Shown: one piece after another, positions 10,834 to 21,406 of the stretch
Position numbering within the stretch: the first letter of the stretch is position 1
How the letters are laid out: every line of letters begins with the position of its first letter
Source of the DNA: Amoebophrya sp. A120
Lineage: Eukaryota > Sar > Dinophyceae > Syndiniales > Amoebophryaceae
NCBI GenBank assembly: GCA_905178155.1
Contig: CAJINV010000005.1
Location: 674,564-738,563, forward strand
DNA length: 64,000 bases
Reading direction: 5' to 3'
Translations under genes and position numbers: made by a program
The notes under the pieces: model-generated
Told to the model about the DNA's origin: nothing
Database searches by the model: none
Seen by the model: the letters and a program-made list of their open reading frames with translations, nothing else

Positions 10834-12644
10834 TCACAAATCTTGCCAGTTCAGAATGACTTTGCCGGAAGATGACGACACCGCTTTCTCGAACGCGGTT
10901 TGGTAGTCTTTGATCGCGTAGTGGTGCGTGATGATCGGCGAAACGTCGAATCCCGAGTCGAGAACCGCCATCATTTTGTACCACGTCTCGTACATTTCAC
11001 GCCCGTAGATACCTGCGATAAAAGAGAAAATCGCTTTTGCCGCATTTGTGTTTGTGGAATTCGAATCCATAGCCTCTATTGTTGCAGTAGCGGAAGCGCA
11101 ACGGCACATCTTCGTGTACTACCGGGAAGTAACTAACAAATTGATGAGTTAACGAGTTATACCTTTGATTTCCAGCCCCTTGAAAATGACATCGGACCAG
11201 GGGATTTGTGCGGAGTCCGGCACGAGACCGAGCAGCGCGATCTTGCCCCCGTTGTTCATGGTATGAATCATGTTGACAAACGCGTGCTCGTTCCCCGACA
11301 TCTCGTATCAACTGCAAAAATGTCTGGGTCTGGAAGATTCTGAGACTCGTCATGCACGTTTTGCGTGGGCCATGAGGTCTGTGATGCATGCCCTAGCATC
11401 ACAGACTTTTTGAGGACTTCTTGATGCCTATTCCGCATGACAGATGCCCTCTCCGCGTAGCCAAAATCGATTCCCTTTGCTGGTCATGCAATGCAGATTT
11501 TTTTGGAATCCAAATGCAGCATCACAAGTTCGGACTCTTCCAGACCCAGACATGTTTGCATTTGATATCTCGAGCCCGACGTCAAATCCTTCTTTCAACC
11601 CCATTTCGTCGAAAGCGACCTCGGAGAGATCTTCTTTCGCGACGTTGACCACGCGGTCGATCTGGGGCATTTTTCTCGCGAGCTCCAACCGGTAGTCGTT
11701 GACATCGGTGATGGCCACGCGCCGCGCACTGTATTTGGATACATATATTCGCGGTGAAAATTGTGGATGCATAGCTGCATAATATCATAAGTATCTGCAG
11801 TAGAAGAGGTTGCACTAGATTTTCTCATGCAGAAAAAGCCATGCCCTACTAGACAACATTTCCTCCAGTACCCAGCTCTCTTCGCCAACATGGCGCCCAT
11901 GATTCCAATCGGCCCCGCGCCCGTGACCAAGACGTCCTCCCCGACAAGGTCAAATGCGAAGGCCGTGTGCACCGCGTTTCCCAAGGGATCGAGGATCGAC
12001 GCGACGTCGTCGGAGATGGAATCTGGCAGAATAAACACGTTCTCCGCCGGCAGCGCCAGATACTCGGCAAACGCCCCCGGCATGTTGACGCCGATCCCCT
12101 CGGTTTTCCGGCACAGGTGCCGGCGCCCCGCACGGCAATTGCGGCACATCCCGCACACCAAATGTCCCTCCCCGGACACGCGGGTGCCAATTTTCAGGCC
12201 CTTCTGCGCCGCGCCCTCGCCCATTTCCACGATCTCGCCGGAGTACTCGTGGCCGACCGTGAGTCCGACGGGCACCGCGTTCTGCGCCCAGGGCGTCCAC
12301 TTGTAGATGGACACGTCGGTGCCGCAAATCGCGGTCTTCTTGATTTTTATCAGCACGTCGTTATAGCCCGGCTTCGGGATCGGCACCTCGTTCATCCAGA
12401 TCCCCTCCTCCGCGTGCACCTTTGCCAACGTACGCATCGACGCAAAGTTTCTTCGAGATGTTCTTGCGGTAGAGCTACTCGACGACGATGTTGCCGACGA
12501 TGGAGGTGCAGTCGTGTTTGCGACCACCGGCGAGCAAACGAAGGAACTTGCCTGCCTCGACGAAGACGCGAGCGGCGCGGTTGCCGCACGACTGGCCGAT
12601 CGAACAGCGCCAGAACGGCGGAGATTCTTCATCTGGTGGAGCAT
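10834..12644 (-). CDS. tdh: L-threonine 3-dehydrogenase, zinc-dependent, probably mitochondrial
   Basis: Exons 12644-11872, 11728-11568, 11300-11163, 11012-10834 (416 residues). Introns are GTACTG...CAG (11871-11729), element IE7, and GTATAA...CAG (11162-11013). The first 100 residues are Ser/Ala/Arg-rich, as in a mitochondrial presequence. The MDR core follows: [32 protein letters not shown], the four-Cys structural zinc lobe [39 protein letters not shown] and [15 protein letters not shown], then [11 protein letters not shown] and [13 protein letters not shown]. These align along the whole bacterial Tdh. It oxidises threonine to 2-amino-3-ketobutyrate with NAD. An in-frame ATG at 12683 is a possible alternative start. 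Confidence 0.95.
11306..11567. mobile_element. IE7, family A introner-like element in threonine dehydrogenase
   Basis: Ends TATCAACTGC and TGCATTTGATA, inverted TGTCTGGGTCTGGAAG core, perfect duplication tctcg. 262 bp. Removal restores GLEMSG, a segment conserved in bacterial Tdh, which fixes the junction to the five-base duplication. Confidence 0.95.
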
Positions 12645-13871
12645 AGTCACAGGAGTCGTAGGAGTAGGTAAATACAAGCACAATCAAAACTAGTAGAAAT
12701 TTCAAACACAACTTTGTTTGGTGTGGTCCAGGACAAGAGCACAGAAAATTAGTATTTAGTAATCGAAACGTCACGATGATTTTAATAATGCGAAATCGAG
12801 CGCAATCAGACTTGCTCCCGAGCAGGAGTCTTTAGGATGGGGATTGACATGAATCACGAAGAACGGAGTTGACTCAACACCGATCAAGAAGTTTGGTACA
12901 CGAGGGAATTAAGTGAATAGGGCGGGGTAAGCAAGTCAGTTTTTAATTTCCTGGGTTGATTATTTTTGGTTGCTGTATGTTGTGTCACCAACAGCTTTCA
13001 CTGGTGTTGGTTGTACTAGGGTTGCAGCAAGAGTTCTACTTATTTGGACAATCTTACTCTCGCAACACTCATTTCATTCACTGCTCCGCTCGGTCTCCTT
13101 ATTTGATGCTTGTCACTGTCGCGAGAAATTCTCAAACCCGCTGTTCTAGACCGAAATGCGACTGCCGCGCAGAGGGCTGCTCCATCACAACTACTTAATC
13201 AATTGATGTCTGAAAACCAACAGCAACACCAAAAACAAATGCATCACCGAGCAGGCGAACCATGTCAATGAACCTAGCATTTTTGAATTCCGTTTCGATT
13301 TTCTCGTTTTGATTTTGTAGCGTTGATGGCAAATCTTACAAGTGTAGAAGGTAGCTCCTTTTATTCCGGGACAATTTTGGCAGAGGTGACACAATGCACT
13401 TCTGCAGCGTTCAGAAGTGCTCACAAAGTTCTTTGTACATGCGCGTCGTCGATCTTCTGCTGATTTCTGCAGCGTACATTTTTAGTAACGACCATAGCAG
13501 CGGCACACGGCCGCGGCGTCTTGCACAGTGAAAATATCTACTTCTCAAGCACGGCGACGGGGACAATTCCTGGTCGTCGACTCGTCGTAATAAGATTAGC
13601 GTATTTACTCGAAACAGGTGTGAGATTTATTAGGCATTTTTTCATCCGCTGCAGCTCTCCGGGAGTGTGTGGTTGATGTCGTTTCATTCAGCGGAGCAGA
13701 GACAGGAGACTGTCGTCCTTCATTTGTTGCTCTGCGTCCCGGAGTTCTGCACCAGGCTGTTAGTTTATTTTGTAACAATCTAAAAACGTCGTGCACGACG
13801 ATAGTAAGTACTCAATACAAGCATCGCGAAGCAAGCACGAACACGACGATCAGAGGAAACAAAGCAAGTTT
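12645..13871. other. Intergenic, 1.2 kb
   Basis: Mostly AT-rich and without a supported gene. On the minus strand at 13424-13191 a short frame contains two CxxC pairs (CHLCQNC and CKIC) followed by a basic stretch and a hydrophobic tail. It has no ATG before the Cys region and no confirmed splice partner, so it is not called as a gene. Confidence 0.4.
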
Positions 13872-15082
13872 TTACATTGTTTTTGACGTAGCGGGTTCCT
13901 CGACCGGCTCGGGGTCGTCAAGATTTGGTAGGGGCGCAGGCACCCTTTGCGGGACCTGCAGCACGTCCTCGATACTTGGAAGGTCCTTCCCTTGCTCGCG
14001 CAGATCCTCCATCGTTATGGCCTTCTTGTTGGCCATCGGTCCCCCGCGCTTCACTGCCATGTGCTTCTCCGAAAAATATTTGTACCTGTAATTCGTATTC
14101 GATTCAAATAAATCGTGGATAGATAATTTCTAAAAATGTCGAAATGCATCTCCAAGCCCTTCTCATGCGAATCGCGGTTTAATCGCAACGCAAAGGCAAA
14201 CTACACAAAAAAAACCAAAAAACAGATACGCGTATGTCGGGGCGGTTCGGTTGCACTCGGCTCGTGCTTCCATGATTCGCTGCTCGATTGGCTTTCTCTT
14301 CGAGGATGAGGAGCTTTTCCCATCGTCTACCGGGAATTCGGCTGAGTTTGTAGAGCGGTTAAACTTTGCTTCAGCTTGTCATACTCGATTACATCTCACT
14401 TCTGGAATTCCAATTCCAAAACGCACGAACATGGTAAGTGTGCTGGGGAAGCTAAAGCTAGTACACCTATTTCGACTAACTTCTGTACATACCGTAATCA
14501 TTGAAGGATATTGATCTGTACGTTTGCTCGCCAGCTCCTCTTCGCTATAGATTTTTCGCACCTCGACGTAGGTCGGAAACTTTATTATCTCGAAGCCCTT
14601 CAGGACGCCAAAAGATTTTTTGTGGTCGCCAATCTCGATGCCTTTTCCTGTTGATTGACGATTGATTCTGAAAATTTGCAAAAAAAGAGTACACAACACA
14701 ACCACGTCGTGCTTTTGCTAAAAATTTCTCAAAATTTATCAAACAACACCAACAGCTCCTTTGCACTAAATGGGTTTACAAACGCCATCTGCGATGTACA
14801 TCTCTATGGTTTTGTCCTTCTTACTTGTCAAAAACATGCAACTTTGCGTGAAGGCTACAAAAGATTGGCGGTAAACATCCTCTTTTTTTGCTGAGCCGCG
14901 GCGACGTAACATGTACAAAAAACAAAAACAAAAAGTAAAATACTTGACTCCATGTATTTTTCTTCCCCGATGATTTTGTCACTGTAGATTTTTTCTTGCG
15001 ATACGCGATCCACATAGCTCGGAATACCGGGCAGGCCATATCGCCCGCCTTTTTCCGGAGCTGCTGGCGCTTTGTCGCCCAT
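13872..15082 (-). CDS. Conserved-looking hypothetical protein, 4 exons, 207 aa
   Basis: Exons 15082-14944, 14647-14522, 14374-14230, 14085-13872. Donors are GTATTT, GTACAG and GTATCT; acceptors end AACAG, ACAAG and TACAG. All junction phases agree and the total is 208 codons. The chain starts MGDKAPAAPEKGGRYG, is charged throughout (EVRKIYSEEELASK, IEQRIMEARAECNRTAPTYA, YKYFSEKHMAVKRGG) and ends in a Pro/Glu-rich tail. No membrane segment and no family recognised. The compact, charged, Tyr-rich composition would suit an axonemal or cytoskeletal protein, but that is only a guess. Confidence 0.7.
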
Positions 15083-16202
15083 CTTTTGGAGAAGTTGTTG
15101 GGGCTTTCAACAAGGAGATCTTCACGTTGGAAGGTTCTTGACGTCCGAACTTCCAAGGATCAAGTTTTTTGGCCGCTGGTTCTCTTCGATTCACAGCTTC
15201 TGCGAGCAAAAACAGCTGCAGTTGCTGAGATTTTGGAATGGGTAATGCTGGGAAAAAGTGGGTAGACAGGGAGCAGCTGTAGCATTAGCTAGGTGCAAGT
15301 TGAAGACATACACATACTTTAACGGAAGCTTTCATCTCGATTCCACGCTGTAATCAGACATGATGATGCTCTCTACTTCGTCCACCAACTCCGAGTTGCA
15401 ACTCGTAGAGAAGCCGAAAAAAGCGATATCAAGCACACCGACTTGGAGTGTGTATGTTGGTGTTGCTCTTGACTTCACAATCTATTCGATAGATTGCAAC
15501 TGGTGGCGATCGTTGTACATCACGAAGAAACGATCATGATTGCCAGCGCGCTCTGGCACCGATTCTTTGTTTCTGCGCTCTTGCTCACACCAGACCGATC
15601 TAGCTCATCTAGCAGCGAGCACACAAGACGACGAGAAGGCGAAGGACTCCTCCAATACTACTTGAACTTGCTCGCAATATTTGCTTTCATCTAGTTCTAG
15701 TCGAAAATCAAAAACGCTTTCGTCATCGAAAACGCGATGGCGTGCTTGTTCACCTGCGAGCACAGCACAGCACAGTGCAGAAGCTGTGTGATATTAATTT
15801 CCTCTTGTTACGATGCCTGCATGCGCGTGGAAGTTGCAGACTGTGTTGGACGTACATTCTTGAGAACTAGTACAGAAGAACCCAAATTTTCTCCGACCAG
15901 AGTACCAGGCCATGAAAATTCGAATTGAAATCGTGCAAGAAGGGTGTAGGAGAGAGGGTCGTCTATGATTCTTTTGTGGAAAGAACAAGTTTAGCAAAGT
16001 TAAGCCTTTTTCTTAAATGAATGTTGCCGAGAGAATGTTTACGATTCGCAACACAAGAACTCATGCATCAACTCGGAATACGCAGTAAAGACCACCACTG
16101 ATGTCAGTGGCACGGAAGGAGGATGCCCTTGCCGAATTACACGTATTTATACCAACTTCTACATCCCAATTAAAAACTTATAATTACGATGTACAACATG
16201 CA
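15083..16202. other. Intergenic, 1.1 kb, no gene seen
   Basis: Holds a small inverted repeat (CAATCTA / TAGATTG around 15478-15498) and mixed short frames only. The region just upstream of 15082 is open in a second frame (about 15209-14979) but that frame conflicts with the supported exon and lacks splice support. Confidence 0.4.
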
Positions 16203-19200
16203 TCACTCTGTTTTCTCACGTGCAGATGATGCAATACCCGCAACAATGCCCCCGGATGAAATACTGTCCGCCAATCCTCTTCGCCAGTTGAAGTACCAGC
16301 GTTCCAGCATCCGCGAGATAAACATCCAGATTGTCGTGAACGCACACAAGCAGGCGAGCCACACGGCCGTCACCTTCAGCGTCGTCCATACCGGCCACGG
16401 GGCGACGGGGTTGGACATGAGAAAACCGAACTTGAGCCCCACCAGCAATTCGGTAAGCGCGGTTCCCAGCCCAAACCACGCGTAGGTCCCAAGGCGGCCC
16501 ACGGTTTCATCGATGGCGAAGAGGTAGACCTGATTGAGATTTCCGCTTTGAAATTGCGATTGAACAGTTCTGCCACTAAATAGGTAAAGCAAAACCGTTG
16601 ATCTTGAAGTTGTAAACCGGAAGACCATCATATAAATATCCTCTCGTCCCGTTAGTACCTGCCGACACGCGGGAAGGCAAAGCAGTGCCCAGAACAACAG
16701 TCGGTAAATGTTCAGCTTGTGCGGCGAGGGTATTTCGAAGATGTTTTTGAGAATGAAGGCGTTCAGCTCCACGATCTGGTTCACGAACACCATCAGGATG
16801 CAGACGACGTATCGCTTCCGTGTCTCCAGCGGTTTATTGCATGGAAAAATGCCCCCGCCCTCGAATCTGGGAGCATTTGTATTGCAAACCTTCCCCAATG
16901 AAACGTTCGCCCTCTTGCGCCTATCAGCATCACAGATGTCGAATCGTGAATAACAAAAATTTGTATTGCAAAAGATCTCAGCAAGAGCGGCGCTTCTCAT
17001 GCAAACAATGCGATATACGCCTCGCCTCTGCATCAGAGAGATTCATACTCCTTTCATGCATGACAAAGAGCTTTCATTGGAAAACTTCGCATCACAATTC
17101 TTGCAAATGTGGGGGTGGGGGCATTTTTCACTGTAGTACGGTTCCCATTGGATTTTCTCCAGCTCCCGCCCGTCCTTGGCGGAGAGCATCAGGTAGATTT
17201 TCCGCTTCTATCCTATGTAAAAACGTCCCCACCCCATAGTCAAGATGAGGAATCAGCTAGACAACTCCACGAGTTTTGGCTGTTTTGCATGACAAATTTG
17301 CACTCGTAGCGCAGTGCTGTTTGAGCTAGCTCAGCAGCATCACAGATCTACTCTATCACGCTGATTGGAGCATGACAAATTCCAAAACACGACTGGAAAC
17401 GCTTCTCATGGGGCTCCGCATGAAAAACATTTTCAGCATGCAGATTTGCATGACAACTCTGGGGTGGGGACGTTTTTAAACAGGATAGCTTCACCTTCGT
17501 CTTCAGTCGTTTACTAATCGCGCGAAGCTGGCTCTTCGTGCGGCTGGCGCGCGAAGCTTGGATTGGCTTAATATTGGGAGTTGCAATATTCATCGCCGCG
17601 GAAGATGAGGAGGAACTTGATTTGTGCTCTTGCGCCTGCGAAATGTTCATGTTCATCCCGGGGTTGTTTTCATCTTCCGTCCCTGTTCCAATTCTCGGCG
17701 GCGGTGTTGACGACGATCCTGCCAATTGTGGTGGTTTTATCGTCACTGCACGAGGAGGACGACCCTCTTCTTGTTCAACCACTTCGGCAGTTTTGCTTTT
17801 GGTCTGCCCCGAGACTACATTGTTCTCACTCCTGCTTCCTTTGTCTATCGCTTCGAGCACGAACTCGTCGTCTTGCTCGCTGCTGGCGTGGTCGCTGTGC
17901 CACTCGTAGTGCGGGACCTCGAGCCAGCGGCAGAGTTCGATGCCGAACCAAATTCCCAAGCCGTTGCAGATGAGCACGTCGGCCACCCAGCTGTCCCACC
18001 AGCACTCGGAAAAGTTCGGCAGAATGTAGGCAAAGAACAGCTCCGTGATCTCCCAAAAGACACTCATGATCCAGCACAAGGTGTAGTTTCGCACCATGAG
18101 ACCCTTGGCCGCCCACCCGAGAAAGTGGCACGTGACGAACACCTGGTTTGTGTAGTTCTTCAAGTATAATTTTCTGCCAGTATCCTTCATTTTGCACCAC
18201 GACCGATGTTGACCACCAGCTCAACTACTTGAGCAAACAAAATCTCATTTTCACTAGTACTTCTAGCAAGAGTAAAAAACAATTTGATACGTCAAACTTC
18301 GATTGCATGTTTTCCCAAGACAGCGTGCAATCGCTCGCGTACTCTGGGGAGTCCAGGAAGCTGACGGTTACCCAGGGGAGCGGGTGCGGATTCCACCTTT
18401 CCGGTGTCAGCTCGTCTGGGTAGAGCCACGCTAGAGCGGCCCGGACCTGGTCGTACTCGGCGCAGAGAATGAACATCAGAGTCACCCAATAGATCAAGGT
18501 CAATCCCAACACCAATCTCCACACAAGCGGGTGTGGCCGCTCGAAGGGCCCATCCGGGAAGGACACCGCGGCCACGGTGAGGATCAGCACCGAGGACGCG
18601 AGCCAGCCCTTCCAGAGCAACTTTGCGGGGTTGCCGACGGTAAGGGGCGAAGAAGGGTCGCGGGGGACTTGATTTGCGGAAATTGGCGGCGAAAGGCGGC
18701 GCTCTGTAGTTGTATCCGGTGTCGCGGAGTCCTCTCCGCCTGCACTTGCCGCTTCATCATGACGCTGCCAAGGCCAAAGGATCATGCTAGGAGCTGTTGC
18801 TTCTTCTACGTCCCTCTTTTTCTTTGATGTGTCGACCCGATCTTCACCGCAAACCGTGTTGACAAACTCCGTTTTCATACCGGTTTCGGCGAAGTACTTC
18901 GAAGGATCGTCGCCTCCTTCGGCTGCTGGTACACCGGTCCGCGCGCTGCGTTCAAGATCTGTCATTCTCCCACCCTTCTCTACTGTCTCCCTGTACTCCT
19001 CCACCTCGCTCCAGCAGGCGAAAATGAACAGCACCGTCAACAGGCAGCACAGCATATGCATTGCAAAAGCATCGCACTAGTATAAATTGCATCACAAATT
19101 TTGGCAAGAGGGAAAGTGGAATTTGTATTGCTGTTTTCCCTTAGGAAAAACATCTGTCATGCACATTTGCTATTAGTACGAGTACGATACTTTTGCACAG

Positions 19201-19579
19201 GATACAGTACCGACACCGACCGCGGGCGGGAGAAAACCCGAAAATTCTCGACCTCGTGCTCCCACCTGCGCCAGGTCGTCTTTTCCACCCAGAGCCGCTG
19301 TTTTCGCGGCAGCGGGCTGCTCGCGGCCAAGAAGCGGCTCCTGCTCGAGGAGGAGCCTTCTTCCCCAGAGGCAAGCGCCTGCTCCTCGTCGCGGTCGCTG
19401 TCGGTCGTCATGCCGCTGGCAGCTGCTCCAGCTCCTCCAGAAGACCCCTGCATCGAAAACGGGCTGCCCCCGGCCTGCGCCGCGTCGGAAAGCTTCTGGG
19501 TTGTACTGCTAGTCCGGGTAATCTGGGGCGTGCCGTTCTTGTTTCCGTTCTTGTGCAAAATTGGCGAGCGCTTGAACAT
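16203..19579 (-). CDS. Phosphatidylserine synthase, base-exchange type (PSS1/PSS2 family)
   Basis: Exons 19579-19205, 19049-18291, 18184-17488, 17203-17139, 16829-16659, 16529-16203: 797 residues. Three gaps are IE10, IE9 and IE8; two are ordinary introns (GTATCA...AAG, GTACTA...CAG). Family sequence is clear: PDGPFERPHPLVWR, YASDCTLSWEN, CHFLGWAAKGLMVRNY, ITELFFAYILPNFSECWWD, NGLGIWFGIELCRWLE, then VELNAFILKNIF and KLNIYRLLFWALL. Multi-pass ER membrane enzyme that swaps the head group of existing phospholipids for serine. Two additions are unusual: a Ser/Thr/Glu-rich linker in the N-terminal half and a low-complexity insertion of about 130 residues after WLEVPHYEW. The 18184 acceptor was chosen by phase. 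Confidence 0.93.
16835..17138. mobile_element. IE8, sole family G introner-like element, in phosphatidylserine synthase
   Basis: Ends TATTGCATGGAAAAATGCC and GGCATTTTTCACTGTAGTA, inverted core AAAAATGCCCCC. Perfect duplication cggtt. 304 bp. AATTTGTATTGC at 16958. Removal joins IQWEP to LETRKRY. The right end finishes GTA rather than ATA, the only exception found. Confidence 0.88.
17209..17487. mobile_element. IE9, family C introner-like element in phosphatidylserine synthase
   Basis: Ends TATCCTATG and ACAGGATA, inverted ACGTCCCCACCCC core, perfect duplication gcttc, 279 bp. GCATGACAAATT at 17287. Removal joins KTKVK to RKIYLM. Confidence 0.93.
19055..19204. mobile_element. IE10, family B introner-like element in phosphatidylserine synthase
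   Basis: Ends TATGCATTGC and TGCACAGGATA, inverted GCAAAAG(C/T)ATCG core. Flanks cagca / cagta match at four of five. 150 bp. Removal joins SVSVL to CCLLTVLF at the first membrane span. Confidence 0.9.
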
Positions 19580-20564
19580 AATAGTGGATAAGGTGGAGTG
19601 TAGATGTAAGGAAAGCGAAAAGTTCGGTTTCAAAAATTGCAAGGAATGGCAGCGTGCACGGGTAAACTATCTTCAAAAAAAAACCATATTCATACGGAAC
19701 TTTGCGATTGAAAAGCGACACTTTGTCCTCAGGACCGTATCGCAACGTATAAAAAATAGTTGAGCGCACTCTTCATCTTGCGAACCCGAGGCGAAGCTGC
19801 AGAAAGACAAGCGGAAAGGTGTCTCGATCTTCTATGATGTGTACCCGGGTTCTGCTGCGGAAAGTAAGTACTTGCTAAGCGAAAAAAAGCATAAAAGTAA
19901 AAAATCATGTTTTCTATGCCGTGCCATGAAGCACCCAGTCAAGTTCTTCTTGCTTTATTCTGGCACCGACCATCTCTCGACATCGCAGCCATAAAATCAT
20001 CACGAACATCAATCGCTTTCAAGTTACGTTTCTATTTGTGTTTCCGTGGATTCTGCCGTCCTACAAGTAGAAGTACTTTTCGAAGCTTTATTTTCACGAG
20101 GCGCTGCACCTGCACTGCCGCTGTACGGTCGGTTCATGGTTTCGAAGATTATTTGATGGCATTTGTTTATCTGTTTCGTTTCTCGTTTGGAGTTGTGGCA
20201 AACTTACGTTTCGTGGAAAAAGGTGGCATTCTGGTCAGGGCTGAAAACTATTTTTTTTCCGTTCGTGTCGCGGTGTTGATGTGCTGCAGTGCTGGGGCAG
20301 AGGCAAGGGATTGCGACTCCGTCTTGGTGTTGTTCTTCTTGTATTCACAGTACGATATTAACCATCTTGTAACTAAGCGTCGTAAGCGTATAATGTACAA
20401 ACGAGCAAAATTCTGCGGCTCAGTTTCATTTCAACATTATCTATCTTCATCATTATGTACTACTTGTTCTCGTGGAGCGCATGCTTCCTTATCCTTATCC
20501 CACCTCCTACGGTTTGTCGATAATTATCTAGTAACCTAAAACACCACGACGTCACAGCTTCCAC
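19580..20564. other. Intergenic, about 1 kb, no supported gene
   Basis: A plus-strand frame at 19907-20539 (210 codons) is the longest plus ORF outside shadows. It is Cys/Ser/Phe/Arg-rich with no domain, and lies against the direction of every other gene, so it is not called. No repeats or element copies. Confidence 0.45.
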
Positions 20565-21350
20565 TTATCTTGGCACGGGGCAAAACGAGCTCTGCACGGG
20601 TCCCTGGAAGGCGTTGGCGCCGGCCGTTGGGTCTGGGGGCGCGGGCGGCGGCGCCTCGGCGTTAGTTGAGGTAACGATGATCTCGGCTAAGCGCTTGAGC
20701 TCCACCTCGGTATCGGACTCCAACTCGCGGCGGTCGATGACTTCAAAAGGAATCATTTCGTCGTCGCTCGGGACGTAGGCGTCTACGCCGTCGATGTTGA
20801 GCTGTGGCATGGGTTTTGATGAAGTCTAAGTCTATGTAAGTACTTATGCACCATGTCATGTTGATGATGCTGATCCGAAGAAGAGGATCTTCGTGAGCCT
20901 AGTACATACGGGTGGTCCTCTGGATGTGATCTCTAAACACGACTCCGATTCCCAGCAGAAGTGCGCTAACCAGAAAACCCACAGTTCCCTATTAAGTAGT
21001 ACCGTATCTGGCGGTGCCACGACTGTCATCTGCGACGAGGAAACTTTCCGCGGTGGGGGCAAGGAGGGCTCCGAGGCTTTCTTGGAAAGCTGCTCGTCGG
21101 AGTTGTGTTTGTTCTCCGTGGCGGACGCGCAGCTTCCAACCTCCTCGCGGATCGGCGGCGGCCGGTCGATGCTCCGCTTTTTCCGTTGCCTAGTCAGGGG
21201 AAGACTGGTGCCCGGGGGTGCCTGTTCGGGCGAGGTGTAGCGTCGGATGCTGCAGTTGCTCACTCGGAGCCCCGTGGTCAAGTTGGTACCACCTTTTCGT
21301 TTAACAGGTATACGGTGTAGTTTGTCATTGTCTTCCATTCTGGAGACCAT
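20565..21350 (-). CDS. Hypothetical protein, 2 exons, 202 aa
   Basis: Exons 21350-21003 and 20825-20565, joined in phase 0 across a GTACTA...TAG intron. Starts MEDNDKLHRIPVKRKG within the first ten residues, then a basic middle with RQRKKRS and a Pro-rich section. The second exon is acidic and ordered-looking (MPQLNIDGVDAYVPSDDEM, VELKRLAEIIVTS) and ends with a Pro-rich tail. No membrane segment or family recognised. No element inside. Confidence 0.6.
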
Positions 21351-21406
21351 GAGATCAACACCATAACACGACCAAAAACAAAAACTGTATACAATTTAGA
21401 ATTGCA

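Noticed and set aside
19907-20539. 210-codon plus-strand ORF
   Set aside because: No domain, odd Cys/Phe/Arg-rich composition, opposite to all neighbouring genes, no splice or signal features.
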